A DNA stretch of 64,000 nt from Hysterangium stoloniferum (GCA_015178975.1 WHVD01000010.1:744001-808000); one strand, 5' to 3'. Numbered from the stretch's first letter, positions 44,814 through 57,046 are shown. The notes: generated from the sequence alone by a model not told the origin. Numbers and translations: made by a program.

Positions 44814-46064
44814 ATGCCACCAAGAAGAAAAGCGAACACACAGGCATCATTACCTGCTGTCGACTCTTCATTCCCCATTAACTTTGTATACCAGCCAGAC
44901 ACTTGTGAACCAGTCGGAACCCATGGAAGAAGCCCATATCAAAGAAGTCCCGGAAAACCAGGATGAATCCGTGGCCCCCAACAAGGGCAAAGGTGTCAAA
45001 AATCCTCCACCTATCAAACGACCGCACTTGGGGGACCCTACTTCTGAATTTTTAGCAGGTACTATAGATAAATTTATGACGCACCTGCTCGAAGAACGAA
45101 AGAAAAAGGAACAAGAACCTCCACCGTCAAAAGTCAATGTTCCGGAACCCTTCACAGGTTCCAACCCAAACAAACTCTCTACTTTCCTCATGCAATGTCG
45201 CTTCAATTTCCGTCATCGATCTGCCACATTCTCCACAGACTCCTGAAAAGTCAACTACGCACTTTCATACTTGTCGGGATCCGCATTGAAATGGTTCGAA
45301 CCGGCTTTTAGTGGAATTTCTGAGGAAGAGCCACTTTGGCTTGAAGATTGGGATGCTTTTGTTAAGGAGCTTGAAACCAACTTTGGCCCATATGACCTGA
45401 CAGGAGAAGCCAAGAACAGTCTCACAAATCTTCATATGAAGGACACGCAGCGCATCACGGACTACATCATCCAATTCAATAATCTTCCAGCTCGTTGTCA
45501 GTGGGGCAATCCCGCTCTCTGCCACCAATTTTATGCCAGTCTGCCGTCCCGCCTTAAAGACAAAGTCTCAAAAGGAGAAGATGGCAAGCCAAAAACCCTG
45601 TCCCATATGCACCTCAAAGCTCAAAACGTGGACGCACGCTATTGGGAACATCACACGGAAGTTGCCCATGAGACCTCTGTGGACAAAGTAAACAAGTCCA
45701 CAGCCAATAAAACCAACAACAACAATTCGTCAACCAGCAACCAAAACTCCATGAAATCCAACAAGAAGAACGATAAAAAGTCTTCTAACAACAACAACAA
45801 CAAGGACAATAATAAGGGTCAACAGTCCAGCAAGCAAGCCAGAAAACCTGACCTCTCAGGCAAACTCGGACCCGATGGCAAATTGACCCCACAGGAAAGA
45901 CAACGTCATATGGACAATAACCTCTGTCTCTTGTTTGGGAAACCCGGTCATCGAGTCCTGGAATGTCTGCTGGCAAAGCAAACTCTTCAAAGGGTCGAAC
46001 AGCCAAGGCCTCCACGGAAACCCCGTCGAAGGACAAACCGGCTTCCGACTCGAAAAAAGAGTAA
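44814..46064 (+). pseudogene. G4 gag, nearly complete
   Basis: ATG 44814 (MPPRRKANTQAS). A frameshift near 44875 leads into the main frame, a stop interrupts at 45244-45246, and 45271 onward is open. Capsid motifs include WFEPAFSGISEEEP, WLEDWDAFVKELETNFGPYD and MKDTQRITDYIIQFN. An Asn/Lys/Ser-rich linker precedes the nucleocapsid knuckle at about 45922-45963, where the second Cys is Phe (CLLFGKPGHRVLEC). A second frameshift near 45965 precedes the expected end (...SDSKKE stop, 46064). The least damaged gag in the window. Confidence 0.87.
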
Positions 46065-46109
46065 GCAACCCCGCAGACTCCACACAGGTTGGAGGTTGTG
46101 TTGCCTCTC

Positions 46110-47920
46110 CGCGCATTCAAGAGTTTACCCATCTCAATGCATCTGCTCTTTCACATTCTGATTCATTTTTCATTAAAATTATGTCTAATATGATTCTGAA
46201 ATTCGTTTTTTCAGCTCTTATAGATTCCGGCTCGACTCATTGTTTTTTAGATACAACATTCACGCAAAAAAATTCTTTGTCAACTTATCCGATAAATCCC
46301 ATCGGTCTCTGCACTACAATCCATTGATTGACTGGATAGCTAACAGTATAACATTCCAGACTCCTGTGGCAGCCAAGGAAACTGTGCCCGTCACAGCCTC
46401 CACGGCACCCATGGCCTTCCCAGCACCTGCAGTCTCAAGGACTCCTGTGATCCCTACGGCACCCATGGCTTCCCCAGAACCCATGGCACCTCCATCTATT
46501 TCTCTGATTAATGCTGCAGCTTTTATTAGGGCTTCAAAAATGGACGGGTCCCAGGCATTCACTATCAACTTAAAAATTGATGAAGCAACTGGACATTTTT
46601 CAACCCCAGTATCTGAATCTGAGCAAGCTGCTGACCTAGAAGGCATCCCGGAGAAATATCATGACTTTGCGAATGTTTTTAGCAAGTGGAAAGCTGACCA
46701 GCTTCCACCCCACAGAGAATATGACTTAAAAATCAATCTCGAAGATGGTGCCCAGCCACCCCTAGGACATATTTACCCACTCTCGTCCACAGAACTTTCC
46801 ACAATCTGTGATTTCCTGGATGAACATTTGTCCATAGGTTTTATCAGACCCTCAAAGTCTCCTTTTGGAGCACCTGTTCTGTTTGTCAGAAAAAAGGATG
46901 GATCCCTTCAACTATGTGTTGATTTTAGAGGACTCAATGCTGTCACCAAAAAGAATAAGTATCCACTTCCACTTATATCTGATCTGCTCGATGCTCTGCG
47001 GAATGCCTGGATTTACACCAAAATAGATCTCAAACACGCCTATCACTTGGTCTGGATCGCTGTGGGCGACGAATGGAAAACCACTTTTAGAACCCGCTAT
47101 GGGGCCTTCGAGTGGTTGGTGATACCCTTTGGACTCACCAATGCTCCGTCTGTTTTTCAGCATTTTATCAATGGCATTTTCTCCAACATGCTCAATGTAT
47201 GCATTATTGTTTACTTGGACGACATCCTTATCTACTCCGAGAATCCCATGGAACATGACAAACAAGTCTGTGAAGTTCTCCGGAGACTCAGACAACATGG
47301 TTTATTCGCGAATGGTAAAAGATGTACTTTTGACATGGACTCCGTGGAATACCTGGGTTTCATGGTGGGACCCGACAGACTCCGCATGGATGAAACTAAA
47401 GTGCAAGTCATCAAGGATTGGCCTGAACCCCAAAAAGTTAAAGATATACAATCCTTCCTCGGCTTTGCCAATTTTTACAGATGGTTTATCCATGGATATT
47501 CTGACATCACGGTTCCCCTTACCCATCTTACGTGTAAGGATACTCCGTGGAATTTTAATGATAAGTGTCAAAAAGCTTTCAATATTTTAAAAAATTCTTT
47601 TTCTTCAGCTCCTATTTTATTGCATTGGAAACCAGACTTCCCGCTCATTGTTGAAATGGACACCTCGGATTATGCGCTTGGAGCCATTCTGTCTATCCAG
47701 GACTCCGATGGAGAAGTCCACCCCGTGGCTTTTCTGTCCCAGACTTTTACCAGAGTAGAGCTCAACTACAACATTCATGATAAGGAACTCCTGGCAATTT
47801 TTTCAGCTTTCAAAGCATGGTGACACTATTTGGAAGGCTCGGGAACTCCTATTGACATTGTAACAGATTAACAGATCACAAAACCTGGAATACTTTTCTA
47901 CCATAAAATGTTTGACCCAC
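46110..47920 (+). pseudogene. G4 protease-RT-RNase H, mostly open
   Basis: Protease ALIDSGSTHCFLDTTF at 46214-46261, then a frame change. A 527-codon open frame (46240-47823) carries the Ala/Pro-rich linker, RT with [42 protein letters not shown] and an intact catalytic box VYLDDILIYSE (47209-47241), then [11 protein letters not shown] and RNase H-like DTSDYALGAILS (near 47659). A stop (TGA) follows AFKAW at 47821, and the sequence ends in RNase H at about 47920, fused to the last bases of an LTR. Confidence 0.9.
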
Positions 47921-47943
47921 TGTGTACATACCCTAACATAAAC

Positions 47944-48872
47944 CCTTTTTCAATATAAGAAAAATATGCCCACTTGATGCAAAACCCATCCAAAACCTGT
48001 CCAAAATTTGAACGTACACCTGTGTTGACTTGATGCAAAACCTGTCCGAAAACTCATCTGAAAATCTGTCTGAAAATCCATCTGAAATCGAAAAATATGC
48101 CTGTGCCCACTAGATGCAATCCATCTGAAAATTGAAGACACACCCACTGTGCCCACTAGACGCAATCCATCTGGTACTTTTGGCATCAAATCGAACCTTG
48201 GAGCGACCCTTGCTCCTAGAACGCATTCCCCCAACCTCCCAGGCCACATCTCCACTATGTTAGTGTCAAATGGTACCTTCGGCTCACAACTCCTAGTACA
48301 CATCCTCCTAACCTCCCAGATTTCACATGCTAGACTGCAGAGTCCTGCTCACAACTCCTAGTCCCCACAAATAACAGAATACTTCAGCCTGACCACTCGT
48401 GGGACAACAGGCCTACTTTGCAAAGGTCGGTTCACAGAACTTGAAGTTGAATGTTGTTGTCTTCATCAAACCCATAGATGTACTTGGAACAGATACAACA
48501 ATCTGTGAGTCCATTCCCAATAAACCACACTCCATATACAGCTGCCACTCCACAGTTTCATTACTTGTCCCAATGCCACACTTTGTAAGTCCACCTCTCA
48601 TTGCACTCAAAGATCAAAGGTGAGTGGCTTGACAATGACAAAAGGATAGTTTAGATGTAGTAGCAGTAGTTAAGCAAATTAGAGGCAACTGGTGGGGCCC
48701 ATAACCTGTAAGAATATGCAACAGGATTCCATATGGGTGAGGGGATGACAAAGTCCCTACCGAAATACATGTGATGACTAAGCTACTGTACAGTACTAAA
48801 TAGCTGAGTGTAGTCAGACTGTGAGCACTCTCAATGGCTTGCAATATTCTAACAGAATCTGCCCCAGTGGAA
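47944..48872. other. Non-coding, with short direct repeats and the leader of the Ngaro-like element
   Basis: 47944-48200 has degenerate direct repeats built on GCCCACTAGATGCAATCC and CATCTGAAAAT (near 47968, 48030, 48105, 48155). No gene recognised. 48703-48857 is the repeat shared with 41798-41957, and the first gag ATG follows at 48873. Confidence 0.55.
48703..48857 (+). repeat. 155-bp repeat upstream of Ngaro-like gag
   Basis: Second copy of 41798-41957, in the same orientation, ending CAATATTCTAACA sixteen bases before the first ATG. Possibly the 5' terminal repeat of this retroelement. Confidence 0.7.
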
Positions 48873-50387
48873 ATGAGTGGGCCTCAGGATCCTTCAACAT
48901 TGCCACTTCCAGGAGGGGCTAGCACCAACCATGGGACACATCAACCAGACCAAGGCCCATCAGTCTCAGAAATCGAACTACTCGACACTCAGATTGCCCA
49001 GCTCATGGCACACAGGAATCACCTAACATGCAATATCGGCTCCAGTGATCAGGAAGGAGGTGTCACGACAGACGCTGCACTGATGGTCATGAGATTATTT
49101 GTCGACCCGGATGCACTACAACAGGCCCGGATCTTCACCAGCCAAGGAGTCCCAGGGCAGCAGAAAGGCCCCAATTCCCAAGATTATACCTGGGTTCAAG
49201 GCCAACCCTCTAGAAATATGTAAGTGCATTCATCCTTCCCTCACAGATGGCGGCCAGTCCACATTGGATTCATGTGGACTATGTGGACAGTCCAACAGTA
49301 TTATGGAATACATGCTGCATAGCAAAGACAGTACTGGGAGCATTGTGGAATGCATGCCTCACATCGCAGACTGTTCGATGGCATTGCAGAATGCATGCCT
49401 CACATCACAGACTGTCCAACAGCATTGCAGAATGCATGCTGTACAGTACAAATAGTTATGGTTTCTGCAGCACAGTCTCTGCCCAGATCCACAGCATGCC
49501 ATTCAGCCTTGCAGCTGCCCCCCCCCTCCCTTCCTCTCCCACATCACAGTCTCAAGGATGCATAGCCCACAGAAAGGGGGGGCAGGATGCCACTCCCATG
49601 CACCAATCCTGTCGTGTCGCTGGTTCACCATGCTCACACTCCTTCCTTCATTTCAGCAATTCCTCGCAAAGTAGAACCTACACTATGTCCCATATATTCC
49701 CTCACCACTGAGGCACAGTGTAAAGCAGAGAAAGGTGCAGAGGAATTCATGATTTCACCATCCAGTGGCATCATTGCCAAGGGCCTGGATCATGATAATG
49801 AAAAAGGTATTAGCATCATTGACTGGCTGGTGGCAGCAGCTGCAGCAGTTGACCACACTAGGACCCATGGTGGTGTCCTTAGAGCCAATGCATTATCGGC
49901 ACACCATTCCATTGTCACATCAATTGTGAAGTCACATGGTTGGGAAGTGACCATGGACTAGGATGTCCAGCAGTGGGAGGCAGCTGCTCACAACTTGTCT
50001 CATGACTTAGGATGCTTGGATGTCGAGGCACTGACAATTATATCAACCCAAACAGCACTGCAGTCATTGAAGGTGATTCACACCTCAGCTACACCGCCCA
50101 AGTGCTCATGGCCAGCATATTCCCCCTCTCTGGCCAGATCACCGCAGAAGAAACCACACATGGACAGAGACTCCTCACATTGTTTTCAGTGTGGAGTCCA
50201 AGGTCATTTGCCTGCTGACTGCAGGTTGAAGTGGACAACTGCAGGAAAGAGCCCTGCCGCAATTGCACAGGGAGCCAGGAATAAGCATGCCCTTACCACC
50301 CCTAACAGCAGACAATTCTGCTTTGGCTGGACACTTGAATATCAGTGTAGGTGGGGGCAACAATTGCACCAATGCACATACATGTAA
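48873..50387 (+). pseudogene. Gag-like gene of the Ngaro-like element, broken
   Basis: ATG 48873 (MSGPQDPSTLPLPGG); a coiled region IELLDTQIAQLMAHRN follows. Frameshifts near 49223, 49590 and 49990. The middle piece (49587-49961) has GISIIDWLVAAAAAVDHTR. The last piece (49995-50387) ends with a CCHC knuckle CFQCGVQGHLPADC (near 50181-50220). A short out-of-phase repetitive stretch (ATGCATGCCTCACATC and variants) occurs near 49340-49440. Would package element RNA. Confidence 0.65.
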
Positions 50388-51109
50388 CATCTGCTTCGAG
50401 GAAAACCATGGAGCAGGAGCCTGCAGCAAACTCTGACCCAAGGCAGGTCATAATGCCACTCGACCCTATCGGCGCAGCATGTATATTGCGTAAATATGGT
50501 ATATTGCAAGACTGGCAAAATATTATAGCAGGTCTGTATAATAAATTTGACATTGGATTGAAAGAGCACATAACACCTAGAGTCATTTTTCGAAAACCAC
50601 AGATCTTCCTTAGTGGATACAGATTTTATAACCAAGTATATAGCAAGCGAACAAGAAATTGGTCACTACTCCAGAGGCTTTACACTAGAGGAGCTGGAGC
50701 AAGCCATAGGGCCATTTCAGACATCTCCCCTGGGACTAATTCCGAAACCAAATTCAAATACATACTGCATGATCCAAGACCTATCGTTCCCCCAAAATGA
50801 CCCAATTCATTCCTCCCTAAACAGTCACATAAACCCCGATGACTTCCCAACAGAGTGGGGAACCTTTGCAGATGTGGCTGCACTAATTTTATCCCTACCA
50901 GAGGGTTCTGTGGCCACTACCTTCGACATTTCCACAGCTTACCAGATGATGCCCATTCGACCAGATCAGCAGAATGCATGCTGCATTTTCTGGGAGGGCC
51001 TGGTATACGTCGACCAAGCAGTTGCATTCAGCTTGGCTTCAAGTGCTGGCGTATTTGGGAGCATAGCAGACATGTTGATTGCCTTATACCAAAAGGCAGG
51101 CTTTGGGTG

Positions 51110-51829
51110 TGTTAAGAACTGGAAACTGACTAATGTCGGTGGCCGACGGGGACCGATCGGAAGGACTTGGCTTCAGCTTATGTGCTGCGCCCTCGCAAAT
51201 ATCCGTAGGTTGTCCTTAAATTTCGGACAGGCGAAGACTATATCCTAAGAAGGACCTTTCGGTGAGATACCGATCGGAACCGAAGGACAGGTCAAGTGTC
51301 GGGCCAAGGGATCGGGCCGAGAATGGGCGAGCGCACGCGAAGGCGGAAGGGGGTTCTTCTAGTATGAGACTGCTACAGACGTATGAGGGTATTCTGAGTC
51401 GATATTCTGATTACCTAGTAACTACAATTACAGCGGGTTCATATACCAGTAACAGGCGTCTGGAAAATACTAATGGGGAGAAGGGCGGAACACGGTATTA
51501 ACAATAAGCTTGACTAGGAACGGGAAGTTTATGATTAGTTCGGAGGCCGATGATAACCGAGAGCGGGATTACGATAAAAGGAAATGGTTCGAGGACTACA
51601 AATATAGATAGACATATGTGAAACATAAGATTGAACGGATCAACATAATAAAGGGGACGTATCAAAGTTTGACCAGACAATACGAGTTATTTGACGTGGG
51701 CGTAAATGGAGTTTGATCTTCGTGAAACATTCGTCAGCTTCAGGGCCGATGGTTTCCGAGAGGATGACTTGAAATGTTGACAAGTGGCGATAACCTCGGG
51801 GCCGATAGGGTTGCGACACGGTCGTAACA
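51110..51829 (-). mobile_element. Solo LTR, family B, young copy, in the Ngaro-like RT
   Basis: 720 bp, plus-strand start TGTTAAGAACTGG and end CGGTCGTAACA, exact duplication gggtg (51105-51109 and 51830-51834). Removing it and one duplication restores the RT frame across the KWVDD box. Nearly identical to the inverse of 12926-13645. Hairpin block at 51165-51195. Confidence 0.95.
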
Positions 51830-51934
51830 GGGTGGCTGCTAAAGTGGGTAGACGATTTCTTAGCCATTTGCCTGCCAGGACAGGTTTGGACAGAAGACGA
51901 CTTCATTGCATTGAGTGCACAGTTCGGTGTACCA

Positions 51935-52144
51935 TGGAGTGAGAGCAAAACAAGACCTTTTTCACCAATACAGAAATACATAGGCTTTGTGTGGAACTTG
52001 GACACCAAGACTGTTGCTGTGCTGAGAGAGAAGCTCGAGTGGAGTGAGAGCAAAACAAGACCTTTTTCACCAATACAGAAATACATAGGCTTCGTGTGGA
52101 ACTTGAACACCAAGACTGTTGCTGTGCTGAGAGAGAAGCTCGAG
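51935..52144 (+). repeat. 105-bp tandem duplication in RT-RNase H
   Basis: 51935-52039 and 52040-52144 differ at only a couple of bases (for example GACACC against AACACC in the WNL-TKT segment). 105 is divisible by three, so 35 residues (WSESKTRPFSPIQKYIGF and on) are doubled in frame. Confidence 0.95.
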
Positions 52145-54136
52145 GTGACATTGGAGCTAGTTGGGCATTGGGCCCAAGGGGAGAACTGATTCTCGGTGAA
52201 TGAGGCAGAGAAGCTCCATGGGAAGTTGGTTCACATTGCATCCATCTTTCTGTGCATAAAACCATTCCTACACTCCATTACCATATTTGCATGTGGTTTC
52301 ACATCACAGAGAGCATTGTTTCCCCCAGGCCTAGCACTGCGGGCAGACATGTCATGGGTGTGCTTCATATTGCAGCACTTACCAAACAAACTACCCATAA
52401 CTTCAGCAGATCCTATTGACATAGGGTGGTGGGGGGATGCCAGTACATCCTTCAGATTGGGTGTGGTAGTCAGCACTCAATGGGCGGTGTGGAAGTGGGC
52501 CCCCGGCTTCAAGGTGGGCCCATATCGCCAGTGCGACATCAGCTGGGCAGAGGCCATGGTCATGGAGTTGGGGCTGAGGATGGCATTACAATCAGGTGCG
52601 ATGCGCCAGCACAATCCATCAGAATCCATTTTCTTGGTGCATTTGGACAATGCTGGTGTAGTGGCTGTATTGAACAAGGGCCAGTCACGCAACAAGGAGA
52701 CTGTTAAGAACTGAAAACTGATGAATGTCGGTAGGCTGATGGGGACCGATCGGAAGGACTTGGCTTCAGCTTATATGCTGCACCCTCGCAAATATCCATT
52801 GGGTGTCCTTAAATTTCGGATGGGCAAAGACTAGTCCTGATGAGTACCTCTTGGTGAGTTACCGATTGGAACTGAAGGATAAGTCGAGTGTCGGGCCAAG
52901 GGGTTGGGAACCGAGAGTGGGCAAGCGCATGCAAAGGTGGAGGGTGGAATACTTAGTATGAGACTTCTAGAGATGTATGAGGGTATTCTGAGTCAATATT
53001 CTGATTGCCTAGTAACTACGACTACAATGGGTTCATATACAAGTATCCGGTGTCTAGAAAATACTAACTAGGAAAAGAGTGGAAAACATTATTGACAAAT
53101 AAACTTGATTAGGAATGGGAAGGTTACGATTAGTTCGGAGGCCATGAAATAACTGAGAGTGGGATTACAAGAAAAGGAAATAGTCCGAGGGTTACAAGTA
53201 TATATAGTGTATGTGAAACATAGAATAGAACAGATCATCATAATAAAAAGGGGACATATCAGAGTATACAGTGAGGGACAAAACCATTCCAATGATTTCT
53301 AGTTGTGCAAAGATTCTTGAATAACTCAAGAACCATTGTAGCTACAGACCTAAGATTTGGGAAGTGGTTAGGTCTATATGTTATCTATTTACCCTTAAAG
53401 TATTATTACATAAGTATCAGTATTTCCCACACTATAAATAAAATACTAATTAAACTGCTTTGGAAGGGTTTTGTCCCTGTCACATGATTAACATATAACC
53501 ATATTGTTTATATGCAAATAAGTGCAAATAAAAATCATCTGACCTGTCAAAATTATATATATATACATCTGTTTACTTTCCAATCCAAAAACATCCCCAT
53601 AGCTCAACATTCTACACCATGAAGGCTCTTACTCCTCCTCAGCTTAGCCATATTCTCACTTTTCTCAATAAGGGCAAGTCTGCTCCTCAGATCTCTGAAA
53701 TCACTGGCTAGGATCTGTCAACTATATCCAGAATTCATTCTACCCATTGCTCATCACTTGCCAACTCATCTGGTGGCTGTTTATGCAAGCTTTCCTCCTC
53801 AGATATTCATTATTCTATTCAACAAATCACTTCTCAAAAGGCTGAAAATGCCACTGAGGTCACCAAACCATTCAAGATATGACTGGAGAGTCTATTTCAG
53901 TTAGAACTCTTCATAGGGCATTCAAGAAGGCTGAAATGAGAGCTATGGTGAAGAGAAAAAGGCCTTTACTCAATAAGAGGTATAGGAAGGCAAGGATGGA
54001 CTTTACTCTAGCACACAAGGACTGGACTGTGGATGATTGGAAGAGGGTTGTTTAGTCAGATGAGACAAAAATCAATTGTTTGGGGTCATATGGGAGGAAT
54101 TAGATGTGGAAAAGGGCAGGAGAGAGGCTCAGTGGT

Positions 54137-56200
54137 TGTAATGTATTAGCCTTATTTCAATATTATTTTCTGGAAAAAGGAGTCCAATGCTCTATCAAAA
54201 TGTGCAAATACTCAATTCACTGCAAGGTAAAATAATTTAAGTATTTGATATTAATCAGTGGCAGCCTAAATAGACTTAGAACCCCTGAAGTCAAGAGTTT
54301 ACTTGAATATATGCACCCTACTTCGCAAAGAAGGTTTTGAGAGCTGCTTGTGCAAGCTTGTTCTTTTTCTGTAAAAACAACTACTAAAATAAGAATAACA
54401 ATTTACTGATTCTGAAGCTAGATTTAACTTCAATGCTAGCTAGTTTATATATATTTTATACTATTTATCAAACAGTAAAAATATTTATAAACAGGTCAAA
54501 AGATTGGATATAGAATAAAACACTATTTGGCTAATATATGCTTTATTTACACTAACCTACAAGGTCTACTGTGATATTAACTTATCAGGATCTTAATGTA
54601 GTCTTAAGGATTCTGCAAGGATATTCTCAGTATTTGTTTATGTGAATATGCTTTACTGATTCACAATAAATGAACAAAGGAACGGGATTATTTGCAATGT
54701 AATAAACAGTCAAATTACTCAACTAGAGGTGACTGAAGTCTTAAACTACAAATAACAATGTAAGGAAAACTAATAATCAGTACTCAATTAAGAGATGACT
54801 ATAGTATGAGATTATTTATATATTATTAGTTGATAACCAACAACTCTAACTGAAGTGGAAATAATATATAAAAGATAGCCAACTATTCAATTAAGAAGTG
54901 GCAAGGGGGAACAAAAGTCAACAACTCAGATTGAGGTGACAGGGGAACAGCAGATCAGTCAACAGCTCAGATTGAGGTGACAAGGGATCTGATTGGGCCA
55001 ACAACTCTGATAGAGGTGGCAAGGGTTTCCAACAGCTCAGATAGAGGTGGAATGAGATGTCCAACTGCCCAGATAGGGGTGGAGTAGCCTGCTTGCTGCA
55101 GTGACACACACAGATGTGGTGGGTTGATGTGATGATATGATTGATTGATTGATTTTTTTCAAGGCTGGAGCTGAGCTCCTTATATACATTTTAGTCTGAG
55201 ACATTTAGAAGATTCTAGAAGATTTAATGATGTCATTCTGGGAGGAGTGATGTCATTTAGAATTTTCTAGAATTTTCTAGAGCATTGTGGAAGGTTCTAA
55301 CTACTTCTAAGACACTATAGAATATTCTTGGCATAATGGAACATTGTAGAATTTTATAGAATATTCTACAATATTCTATCTAATATTAGTACCTATTAAC
55401 TAATGTTCCATTGGAAGCCACTGGAATGTTCCAGAGAGTTTCCTGTTTTTGTTGCAGTAGCATATATGATGACATAATGCTCTCGCGCCTGTGCGCGCGC
55501 ATGACACCCTTCGCGTCTTGTGACTGTCACGCGTTGTGACAGTCGCGCGCCTGTGTGACCGTCGCGCGCCTGTGTGACCGTCGCGCGCCTGTGTGACCGT
55601 CGCGCGCCTTTGTGACAGTCGCGTGCCTCTGTGACCGTCGCGCGCCTCTGGGACCGTCGCGCGCCTCTGTGACCGTCGCGCGCCTCTGTGACCGTCGCGC
55701 GCCTTTGTGGACAACTGTCACCTGTTATGACGGTTGTCACTCGTTGTGACGATTTTCCCGCGCGCCGTGTAATAAACGCCAGGCCGGTTTTATATTATTA
55801 TATAATTATTATATTTACTTTTAGTTAGTTATAAATATAATATTTTATTATAATAATATAAAAATATATATATTTCGCCTTGATAATGCGCGAGTATTTC
55901 AAATCGCGTTTTGTCAGCGTCGGAGTTTGAAATATCATGTGAATGTCACATGATTACTCGCGTGTTGTGAATAAGCGCTGAGTCGCCGACATATTAATCA
56001 AAAAAGAATAAAAAGTAGAAATTCAATTACTTGCTCAATTTATTAGATAAAAATACAAAATAAATTGTATAAATTCAGGATAAATCAAACAAATATTGTA
56101 CAATTTAATCGTCGCAATATAATTACATTTGAATATTTGTTTTCGCAATTTGTTAGGGGAAATTGTTTAAAAATTGGAAAAAACTTAGAAATACATAACA
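54137..56200 (+). mobile_element. Long AT-rich solo LTR (family E/G) in Tc1-4
   Basis: 2064 bp, start TGTAATGTATTAGCC and end ATACATAACA, exact duplication gtggt (54132-54136 and 56201-56205). TATA region CCTTATATACATTTT near 55182, shared with 6942-8193. It contains short repeats of CAACAGCTCAGATTGAGGTG type (about 54920-55070) and a CpG-rich 19-bp minisatellite (55534-55708). No coding potential recognised. Confidence 0.85.
55534..55708 (+). repeat. CpG-rich 19-bp minisatellite
   Basis: About nine units of GTGTGACCGTCGCGCGCCT with small variants, inside an otherwise very AT-rich LTR. The period gives 19-residue peptide repeats on the minus strand (about 55400-55740), which are a by-product, not a gene. 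Confidence 0.93.
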
Positions 56201-56207
56201 GTGGTAG

Positions 56208-57046
56208 TGTTACGACTGGACAAATCCCACCGGACTCCGGGCACTAACTCGTACGCCCCCACGCGCTACAAGCACCAATCGTCTGTTTATAGGATTTCCC
56301 GCCCGGACTCCGTTACGTCAAGACTCGTTACGTTCGACCTCATTAAGACACATATCAGTCACTGGACATCCCCCGGATCCCGTCTCTGTCTATGTCCGTC
56401 TTCGTCCCACGCATCAGTCACCGGAACCTGCTCAGAATCCCGTCACCGCTCTAATCGAGCCCCGTTCCCATTTTAGTCAAATGACCTGTCACGATTTAGG
56501 ACTTCGCTCCCGCTCCGTTTCTCGTTATGGGTTATGCTTTGTCACGATTCGGACTCCACTCCGTTCCGTTCCGTTCCTAACACCAATTTGGTGTTTACTA
56601 TTCCCGTTTCATGTTTTGTTAGTTTCGTTTCGCCATTACTGGATTTGGTATGTCATTCACTCCATGGTCTATATAAACTGGCAGATGTTGTACATACAAT
56701 CCAGTCAGAAAATTAGCTTAGATTCCCCCCAGTAATCTAATAATATTTTCCGCTCTAAAACCTTACTCGATTCACATCGCTCGCACTAGTCGGAGCCCAC
56801 GGGCTCCGGCGCATCTATCTCTCTCAACCAACTCGACTCACGACCCACGACCTCCGACTTACGACCCACGACCCGACTTACGACCTACGACCCACGAACC
56901 CCGCCCGGACTCCCCGGGATCCCCGTCCGTCCGTTTGAAATTGGACAACACGATCTAGCGAGGGCGCAGCCTATAAGCTGAAGCCAAGTCCTACCGGATA
57001 TCCCGCGGGTTTCTCCGGAAACCCGGCCTGTGTGTGTATCCTAACA
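56208..57046 (+). mobile_element. Solo LTR, family C, young copy, at the edge of the E/G LTR
   Basis: 839 bp, start TGTTACGACTGG and end TATCCTAACA, exact duplication ggtag (56203-56207 and 57047-57051). Its target overlaps the target duplication of the 54137-56200 LTR. TATA CTATATAAAC near 56670, hairpin block at 56959-56990. CpG-rich, so recent. Confidence 0.94.

Larger units (their letters stand above)
42022..47938. mobile_element. Chimeric Gypsy insertion G4, inverted LTR ends, internally permuted
   Basis: The flanks taaac at 42017-42021 and 47939-47943 are identical. The left edge is a minus-oriented LTR-C with its polypurine tract and antisense-gene promoter region (42022-43022). The middle is a plus-oriented RNase H/integrase piece (43023-43982), a near-complete plus LTR-C (43983-44777), gag and PR-RT-RNase H (44814-47920). 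The right edge is only the last 18 bases of a plus LTR (TGTGTACATACCCTAACA). Both outer ends are therefore U5 ends (TGTTAGGG / CCCTAACA). The RNase H piece on the left begins about 25 bases beyond where the right piece stops, so the body is one element opened in RNase H and circularly permuted. Confidence 0.7.
48703..52701 (+). mobile_element. Ngaro/DIRS-like retroelement, cut at its 3' end by G5
   Basis: Gag-like ORFs are followed by an RT and RNase H of the DIRS/Ngaro type (see below). The tyrosine recombinase that defines such elements would come after RNase H, but the sequence is interrupted at 52702 by the LTR of G5, whose far end lies outside the window. Assignment therefore rests on the RT-RNase H type. 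Interrupted by a solo LTR-B at 51110-51829. Confidence 0.75.
50420..52701 (+). pseudogene. RT-RNase H of the Ngaro-like element, split by a solo LTR
   Basis: RT begins near 50585. Motifs are DLSFPQNDPIHSSLNSHI, EGSVATTFDISTAYQMMPI and VAFSLASSAGVFGS; then, after LTR removal, FGWLLKWVDDFLAICLPG with the VDD catalytic box, KYIGFVWNL and, in RNase H, DIGWWGDASTSFRLGVVVST, WAEAMVMELGLRMAL and VHLDNAGVVAVLNKGQSR. These are typical of basidiomycete DIRS/Ngaro elements and unlike Gypsy. A 105-bp in-frame tandem duplication lies at 51935-52144. A stop at 52187 and frameshifts upstream inactivate it. Confidence 0.8.

Noticed and set aside
52821..52900. CTGATGAG followed by a GAAC...GTC arrangement, resembling a hammerhead ribozyme core
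   Set aside because: It appears in only one LTR-B copy; other copies have CCTAAGA or similar at that place, and the required core and stems are not conserved.
55534..55708. Possible CRISPR-like array
   Set aside because: Units are contiguous with no unique spacers, the context is eukaryotic, and no cas genes are present.
55396..55740. Minus-strand Arg-rich repeated peptides in three frames
   Set aside because: All three frames are open because the 19-bp repeat unit lacks stops; there is no gene structure around them.
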